Assembly: GCA_016342355.1 (NCBI GenBank)
Contig: JAEINP010000039.1
Location: 1 to 49,116 of the forward strand
DNA: 49,116 bases
Direction: 5' to 3'
Origin: Desulfatibacillum sp.
GTDB lineage: Bacteria > Desulfobacterota > Desulfobacteria > Desulfobacterales > Desulfatibacillaceae
Under the pieces are notes generated by a model. The model was given only the letters and a program-made list of their open reading frames with translations. It did no database searches and was not told the DNA's origin. The position numbers and the translations under genes are program-made. Below, piece after piece: positions 44,759 to 49,116 of this stretch (position 1 is its first letter; each line of letters begins with the position of its first letter).

Positions 44759-44974
44759 TCAGTCTATCTGCACCTTATGTATATTTTTTTTAGGTTTCCG
44801 GGGCAAGGCCGCCTCAAGTTCCTCAATCCGCTTTTCCACGCGCTGGAGGTGCTTTTTCCAGAACTCAATGCGCGATTGCGTATAATCCTTCCGGCACAGC
44901 CTTAGCCGGGCCTCCACCCTTTTCCGAAGCAGGAAGGCCAGTCCCAATGCAAAAGAACCCTGATTTTCAGCCAT
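44759..44974 (-). CDS. 71-aa helical protein overlapping the ArsA gene end
   Basis: Small basic protein, mostly helix: LLRKRVEARLRLCRKDYTQS then FWKKHLQRVEKRIEELEAAL, the latter a likely coiled coil. It starts inside the last codons of the ArsA-like gene (ATGGCTGA overlap) with GAGGA ahead, so it is probably co-translated with it. No family recognised. Confidence 0.6.
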   Translation of the reverse strand: MAENQGSFALGLAFLLRKRVEARLRLCRKDYTQSRIEFWKKHLQRVEKRIEELEAALPRKPKKNIHKVQID

Positions 44975-46160
44975 TTTCCTCATCCTCAAAGTAGACGCAC
45001 AGGTTTTGCTCTTCCACCTTGGCCCGAACCCCGGACTTTGCCGCCACGTGCCTGGGGAGCAGGACATGCCTCTTGAAGCTGCCTAAGCGGACGATGAGTT
45101 CATCTTCCGATCGGTTGATCTCCACATTTCCTTTATCCAAAAAGGGCAGAAAAAAGCAAATTTTATAATTATTGCCGACTTTGGTCAATTGGTAGGGCTT
45201 GGTGTCGTAAAACCGGGTAAGCGGGTCCTTTTCGCCATAAACCTTGTCGGCAAGATTTTTCAGGGCCTCGTACCCCAGCACCTCCCCGGCAAAAAGGTCC
45301 ACGGGAAAAATCGGCACAGGAGCAAAAAGCTCCCTGGCGTATTGAAGATATCCTGCCTGCTTTTCCTTCCACTTTGTAAAATAGACATCCGTAATGCTTT
45401 CGGGAAGCACCCGGTTCATTACAATGGCGTCCACATGCATCTTGTACAGGGAAAAATACATGAAACCCCGCTGGGTTTCCTTTAAGACAATTTTTTCCGG
45501 ATTGCACACCATACGTACGGTGGTGATTTCCGGGTCTTCCAGAATGGTATTCACCCCTTCCAGGCGCTGGAACAGAGCTTTGATGGCTGCAAAATAATTG
45601 TCGTCAGGCAGGGGAATGTCAACCACCCGTTTGGCTAATGGCCGAATGTATTTTGCTACGGTTCTTTCCACCTTGAACAGCTTTTTCATGTACCATTCCA
45701 GGGTGGTGGGAATGCTGATAAAACGGATGGATTCGCCGGTAGGCGCGGAATCCAGGATGATTACATCATACTCATTCTCCCGCACATACCGGTTGATGTG
45801 CATGAGGAGGCTTAACTCCTCCATGCCCGGCAGGATGGCCAGTTCCTCGGCCAGGATTTCCTCCACCCCGGTGGTTGCCAGCAGTTCAGCAATGTATTCG
45901 TAAATACTCGCCCAGTTTTTTTTGATTTCCTCCTGGATGTCCACTTCCTGAATCCACAGATTCTCGCTCACCTTCACCGGATCGCCCTTGTTCTGATCCA
46001 AAAGGCTCCGGTCCAGGTCGAACACATCCGAAAGGCTGTGAGCCGTGTCCAGGGACATGACAATGGTCCGCTTTCCAGCCAGGGCGGACCGGATGCCCGT
46101 GGCAGCCGAAACGCTGGTCTTGCCCACTCCCCCTTTGCCTGCAAAAAAGATGATTCTCAC
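44967..46160 (-). CDS. ArsA/GET3-family ATPase with small-heat-shock-like C-terminal domain
   Basis: 397-aa ATPase with deviant Walker A FFAGKGGVGKTS, switch SLDTAHSLSDVF and DSAPTGESIRF. The last ~80 residues (VEINRSEDELIVRLGSFKRHVLLPR) form a beta-rich ArsA HSP20-like domain. Relatives act in tail-anchored protein targeting or anion transport; in bacteria the role is mostly unknown and no arsB or arsR lies nearby, so arsenic export is not supported. GTG at 46160 is preferred, since GGGAG lies six bases before it; ATGs at 46178 and 46238 are alternatives without such a site. A 71-aa gene overlaps the end. Confidence 0.85.
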   Translation of the reverse strand: MRIIFFAGKGGVGKTSVSAATGIRSALAGKRTIVMSLDTAHSLSDVFDLDRSLLDQNKGDPVKVSENLWIQEVDIQEEIKKNWASIYEYIAELLATTGVEEILAEELAILPGMEELSLLMHINRYVRENEYDVIILDSAPTGESIRFISIPTTLEWYMKKLFKVERTVAKYIRPLAKRVVDIPLPDDNYFAAIKALFQRLEGVNTILEDPEITTVRMVCNPEKIVLKETQRGFMYFSLYKMHVDAIVMNRVLPESITDVYFTKWKEKQAGYLQYARELFAPVPIFPVDLFAGEVLGYEALKNLADKVYGEKDPLTRFYDTKPYQLTKVGNNYKICFFLPFLDKGNVEINRSEDELIVRLGSFKRHVLLPRHVAAKSGVRAKVEEQNLCVYFEDEENG

Positions 46161-46186
46161 AAAAGACTCCCACGGCATTGGATCAG

Positions 46187-46206
46187 AAAAAGCCTTGTAA
46201 GGGCTT
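46187..46206 (-). terminator. weak terminator after the zf-TFIIB gene
   Basis: On the - strand AAGCC and GGCTT pair around a seven-base loop and run into a T-run. The stem is short. It lies between the zf-TFIIB gene and the ArsA start. Confidence 0.4.
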
Positions 46207-46282
46207 GAGGCCCCTGGCAGGCTATCCTGGTTATTCAAAGACTATCATGCCCGGACAGCACAGGTCCATCCCTGGTATCAGG

Positions 46283-46792
46283 CTATTTGCGCTTAAGATA
46301 CCAACTTGGTGTAATAAATCGGAATATCCGGGTAATGGTCTTGATTTTTTCCGATTCCGCCTTGCGAGCCTGCTCCATTTGCGCCAATTGGCAGTCGTAG
46401 ATCTCGGAAAAATAGGACTGGGCCGCCTGTATCCTGTCCTCTTCCGAGGAAAACTGTTCGCGGATCGCGCCCAGTTCTCCGGAATCCAACCAATGGCCGC
46501 CGCACTGGGGGCACTCATCCACTTCCACGGACTTCTCAGGGCTGAAAAAATGGCGCATCATGATCATGTCCTTGCATGTAGGGCATTTCTTACGCGCCTC
46601 CAGGTCCACCGAAACCGCGGGGTCCCGGGGGATATCCGACAGGTTTTCCCCGCCTGTCTCCTTGGGGTCCATCAGCTTTTTCAATTCAAAGCGGTCAAAC
46701 CAAATGCCGCCGCATCCGTTTTGGCAGGCATTGACCTTCACATTGCCTGCGGTGATTTCCGAAAGATCCCTTTCACATGCCGGACACTTCAT
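46283..46792 (-). CDS. double zf-TFIIB zinc-finger protein
   Basis: 169-aa soluble protein with two zf-TFIIB-type zinc ribbons: MKCPACERDL...CGGIWFDRFELKKL (residues 1-40) and KCPTCKDMIM...CPQCGGHWLDSGELGAI (~68-110). GGxWhD-xELxxh is the hallmark of this family. The C-terminal ~50 residues are helical and basic. Proposed as nucleic-acid or protein binding; role unknown. It is transcribed with the nitroreductase gene upstream (28-base gap). Confidence 0.85.
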   Translation of the reverse strand: MKCPACERDLSEITAGNVKVNACQNGCGGIWFDRFELKKLMDPKETGGENLSDIPRDPAVSVDLEARKKCPTCKDMIMMRHFFSPEKSVEVDECPQCGGHWLDSGELGAIREQFSSEEDRIQAAQSYFSEIYDCQLAQMEQARKAESEKIKTITRIFRFITPSWYLKRK

Positions 46793-46820
46793 ATAGTCCC
46801 TCCTTGGTGGTGAAGGAGCA

Positions 46821-47696
46821 TCAGGCTGCCCCTATCCAGGTTACTGACGGTTCTTTTCTGGCAGTGATGCGTTTGAACTTGTATGCAGGATATCCCATGA
46901 CTAGGCTTACAAAAGCCTTGTTGCCCTTGGGAATACCCAGTTCCCGGCGCATGCCCTTGTTCAGGCGCAGGGTCAGGGTCAAAAAGCCTATATAGCAGGT
47001 TCCCAGGCCCAGGGCATGGGCGTAGCTGGTGATGTTGGCGGCGGCAATATTGCAATTATCGCAGGCAAAGGGCGCCTTGGCCGGAGCGTGGATCAACACA
47101 AGCGCCGGAGCGTTATGCAGGATAATGTCCTTGCCCTTGGCCACATCTTCCTTGTAGTGGTCCATGCCTTCCACATAGCGGCCCAGGTTGGCCTTGGGGG
47201 CAATGGCATTCACTGCGCCGAAAACCAGTTTGCCCTTTTTGGTATGGGTCCAGTCCGCAAAACGTTCCCCATAGGAAAAAATCCGGTCCGCCACCCTTTT
47301 AATGAGGTCCCGGTCCGTGACCACCACGTACTCCACATGTTGGGTATTGCTGGCTGTGGGAGAGTACTTGGCAAGGCCAATTATTTGTTCCAACACCTCC
47401 CGGGGTACGGGCTTGTCCTTGTATGCGCGGACACTCCGGCGGGTGCGAACGATTTCGGCGAAAACCTCCGGGTCCTGAATTTTATTGTCAACCCGCCGCA
47501 CCTGGCCTAGGTCCAGACCGCTATGTTCAATGGCGTTTTTCGGGCAAATGGCCACACAATGGCTACACAAATTGCAGGCCCGGGGGTCCACCACCGTGGG
47601 TATCCCGTCCACATCCCGAAACACGCCGGAAACGCATTCCCGCACACACAGCATGCATTGGTTGCACTTATCTTCAAGCCTTCGAATTTCAATCAT
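46821..47696 (-). CDS. ferredoxin-domain nitroreductase family protein
   Basis: 291-aa FMN oxidoreductase with two N-terminal 4Fe-4S clusters (CNQCMLCVREC and CNLCSHCVAICPK, residues ~11-55) feeding a nitroreductase domain (RTRRSVRAYKDKPVPREVLEQI, SPTASNTQHVEYVVV, ALGLGTCYIGF). Common in anaerobes, where ferredoxin-linked members reduce nitroaromatics or unknown acceptors. Length is usual for the fused form. The substrate cannot be told. Confidence 0.92.
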   Translation of the reverse strand: MIEIRRLEDKCNQCMLCVRECVSGVFRDVDGIPTVVDPRACNLCSHCVAICPKNAIEHSGLDLGQVRRVDNKIQDPEVFAEIVRTRRSVRAYKDKPVPREVLEQIIGLAKYSPTASNTQHVEYVVVTDRDLIKRVADRIFSYGERFADWTHTKKGKLVFGAVNAIAPKANLGRYVEGMDHYKEDVAKGKDIILHNAPALVLIHAPAKAPFACDNCNIAAANITSYAHALGLGTCYIGFLTLTLRLNKGMRRELGIPKGNKAFVSLVMGYPAYKFKRITARKEPSVTWIGAA

Positions 47697-47766
47697 AAAA
47701 GTCTCCGAAATTATCTATTGAAAACCATGGTAACTGTTTATGGAAAAAATGGCAATACTGGGGTGA

Positions 47767-48753
47767 TCAAGCCAGACCAAGCCTGTCTTTGGCTTTCATG
47801 ATCCGTTTCACCGAGGCCTTACCCCGCTCCAGCATGTCCGGGCTGATTTCCAGACCATTTTTGATGATCTCAAAAGCCGTGGCGATATTGGGGCCGGGAT
47901 GGCAAATGAGGGCCAAGTCTGCGTCGGCCTTCAGGAATTGTTCCACCACCGTATTGATAGGATATTGTTTGGCGATGGCGCCCATGTCCAGATCGTCGGT
48001 CATGATAATGCCGTCATAGCCCATTTCATCCCGCAACAGGGATATAATAGTACCGGAAATACTGGCTGGCCAGTCCGGGTCCAAATCCGTGTACACAATA
48101 TGTGAAAACATGATCCCGCTGACATTGGCTTTCACCGCCGCCACAAAGGGCGGCAGGTCCTCGGCTTCCATTTGAGCGCGGGACGTATGGCAATAGGGAA
48201 GCTCCAGGTGGGAGTCCAGAGTGGTCCTGCCGATCCCGGGAAAATGCTTGGCCACGGCCAGGATGCCGTATTCCTGCAAATAGCGGATGACATGACCGCC
48301 CAGAGTGGCCACGGTCTGGGTATCGCCTTCAAAGGTCCGGCCTGTCATGATGCTGTCGAAATCCGGGGGAACCACGTCCATGACTGGCGCCATGTTCATG
48401 TTGAATCCCGCCTCCAGCAATTCCTTTGCCATGACCCGGGCGTATTCCTTGGCGTCTTCTTCAGTTTTTATTCCGGGATTACCCGCAAACTGGGTGTAGG
48501 GCGGTTGGAGGCGGGCCACCTTGCCCCCTTCCTGGTCCACGGCAATGAGCAGGGGCGGCAGGCCCTGTTCCCGGGCATAAGCCTGGGAATCACGGCAAAG
48601 CTGTTCTATCTGGCGGGGCTCCTCCAGGTTGCGGACGAAAAAAATCAGGCCGCCCACCCTGAAGTCCCGGATGTATCCTTTTAACTGCTCGTTGAGGGTG
48701 GTTCCGTCAAATCCGATCATCAATCTTTGGCCGGCAAGGTCTTTTATATTCAT
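47767..48753 (-). CDS. nagZ: beta-N-acetylhexosaminidase NagZ (glycoside hydrolase family 3)
   Basis: 328-aa cytoplasmic enzyme releasing GlcNAc from anhydromuropeptides in cell-wall recycling. VAKHFPGIGRTTLDSH holds the His/Asp acid-base loop, and GIIMTDDLDMGAI the nucleophile aspartate; VDQEGGKVARL is the substrate loop. The family length is 330-360, so it is complete. AGGAAA precedes the ATG. The partial mltG upstream is also a peptidoglycan gene. Confidence 0.95.
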   Translation of the reverse strand: MNIKDLAGQRLMIGFDGTTLNEQLKGYIRDFRVGGLIFFVRNLEEPRQIEQLCRDSQAYAREQGLPPLLIAVDQEGGKVARLQPPYTQFAGNPGIKTEEDAKEYARVMAKELLEAGFNMNMAPVMDVVPPDFDSIMTGRTFEGDTQTVATLGGHVIRYLQEYGILAVAKHFPGIGRTTLDSHLELPYCHTSRAQMEAEDLPPFVAAVKANVSGIMFSHIVYTDLDPDWPASISGTIISLLRDEMGYDGIIMTDDLDMGAIAKQYPINTVVEQFLKADADLALICHPGPNIATAFEIIKNGLEISPDMLERGKASVKRIMKAKDRLGLA

Positions 48754-48822
48754 GAATGTTTCCTGTCTGTTTTTTTTATATTCCGGCCCGTGCCACTACC
48801 GCACCGGGCATAATAGGATAAA

Positions 48823-49116
48823 CTACCGCCTCCGCAGTTGGTATTGTCTTACTGCCCGGTTGTGATCCCGCAGATTGGTGGAAAACTGATGGGTTCCATC
48901 CCCTTTGGCCACAAAATACAGGTAGCTGGTTTCGGCCGGGTACAGGGCTGAACGGAGGGACGCCTTGCCCGGACTGGCGATGGGGCCGGGAGGCAGGCCC
49001 TTGGTGGTGTATGTATTGTAAGGCGTTGGAGTTGTCAGGTGTTTGCGGGTGATGTTGCCGTTAAAATCCGGGATGCCGTATATGACTGTGGGGTCGCTTT
49101 GGAGAAGGATACCCTT
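48823..49116 (-). CDS. mltG: endolytic murein transglycosylase MltG, C-terminal part, cut by the window
   Basis: Only the last 97 residues are in the window; the frame continues beyond base 49116. They match the MltG/YceG end: LQSDPTVIYG, then YNTYTTKGLPPGPIASPGKA (the catalytic glutamate lies before the visible part), then SYLYFVAKGDGTHQFS. MltG is an inner-membrane enzyme that cuts nascent glycan strands and terminates their elongation. The stop at 48823 is followed by nagZ, 70 bases on. Confidence 0.92.
   Translation of the reverse strand, partial: KGILLQSDPTVIYGIPDFNGNITRKHLTTPTPYNTYTTKGLPPGPIASPGKASLRSALYPAETSYLYFVAKGDGTHQFSTNLRDHNRAVRQYQLRRR

Noticed and set aside
44967-46160. Arsenite efflux system
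   Set aside because: The ATPase is ArsA-like, but no arsB, arsR, arsC or arsD lies nearby, and it carries an HSP20-like tail.
48785-48815. Terminator between mltG and nagZ
   Set aside because: A bulged GC stem can be drawn, but on the coding strand it is followed by A-rich sequence, so it does not qualify.
1-49116. CRISPR array, tRNA or rRNA genes, prophage or transposase genes
   Set aside because: I found no regularly spaced repeats, cloverleaf-like genes or ribosomal RNA stretches, and no phage structural or transposase domains in the reading frames.

Overview
The window comes from a moderately GC-rich Gram-negative anaerobe. It looks like a sulfate-reducing Desulfobacterota bacterium of the Desulfatibacillum / Desulfosarcina type. 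That placement is an inference from gene content and protein style: a fused CobA-HemD enzyme as in the siroheme/heme route of sulfate reducers, an acyl-CoA degradation operon, a UPF0280 protein, an ArsA-like ATPase with a small-heat-shock-like tail, and many hybrid kinases. I saw no rRNA, tRNA, CRISPR array, insertion sequence with a transposase, or prophage genes.

Region 1 (1-6151, + strand) is a chemosensory cluster: the 3' end of a methyl-accepting chemotaxis protein, then cheR, cheB, cheD, a CheY-like receiver, an HDOD protein, a second CheY-like receiver and a CheX-like phosphatase. Several of these genes overlap by 1-4 bases. cheA and cheW are not in the window. Region 2 (6169-18473, - strand) converges on it. 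It holds three large hybrid histidine kinases (1100, 953 and 885 aa) and a 1038-aa sigma-54 activator with TPR and GAF domains. Two of the kinases carry a receiver domain that has lost key residues.

Region 3 (18955-26064, + strand) is divergent from the sigma-54 activator across a 481-bp gap containing a plausible -24/-12 promoter and upstream dyads. It encodes a complete beta-oxidation set: two acyl-CoA dehydrogenases, a short-chain dehydrogenase, an HMG-CoA-synthase-like protein fused to a Zn-ribbon/OB domain, a thiolase, and two MaoC-type proteins. At three of the four steps a protein with intact catalytic residues is encoded beside a relative that lacks them. This recalls heteromeric enzymes used for bulky acyl-CoAs (cholesterol side chain, benzylsuccinate). 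It is the most interesting system here, and its substrate is unknown.

Region 4 (26403-42463) is mostly housekeeping: cinA on the - strand, then on the + strand fmdB-type, hemC, cobA-hemD, a conserved unknown, two lipoproteins, an Mrp-type ATPase, an ATP-grasp protein, a dGTPase-like HD protein, UPF0280, a HIT protein, a LapA-domain membrane protein, mutS, an AMIN/amidase and mobB. Three rho-independent terminators and one good sigma-70 promoter are visible. A 93-bp imperfect inverted-repeat element (MITE/REP-like) follows mobB.

Region 5 (42610-49116, - strand) holds a secreted protein of unknown function, a second HDOD protein closely related to the one in region 1, a 71-aa helical protein overlapping an ArsA-family ATPase, a zf-TFIIB protein, a ferredoxin-nitroreductase, nagZ, and the 3' end of mltG.
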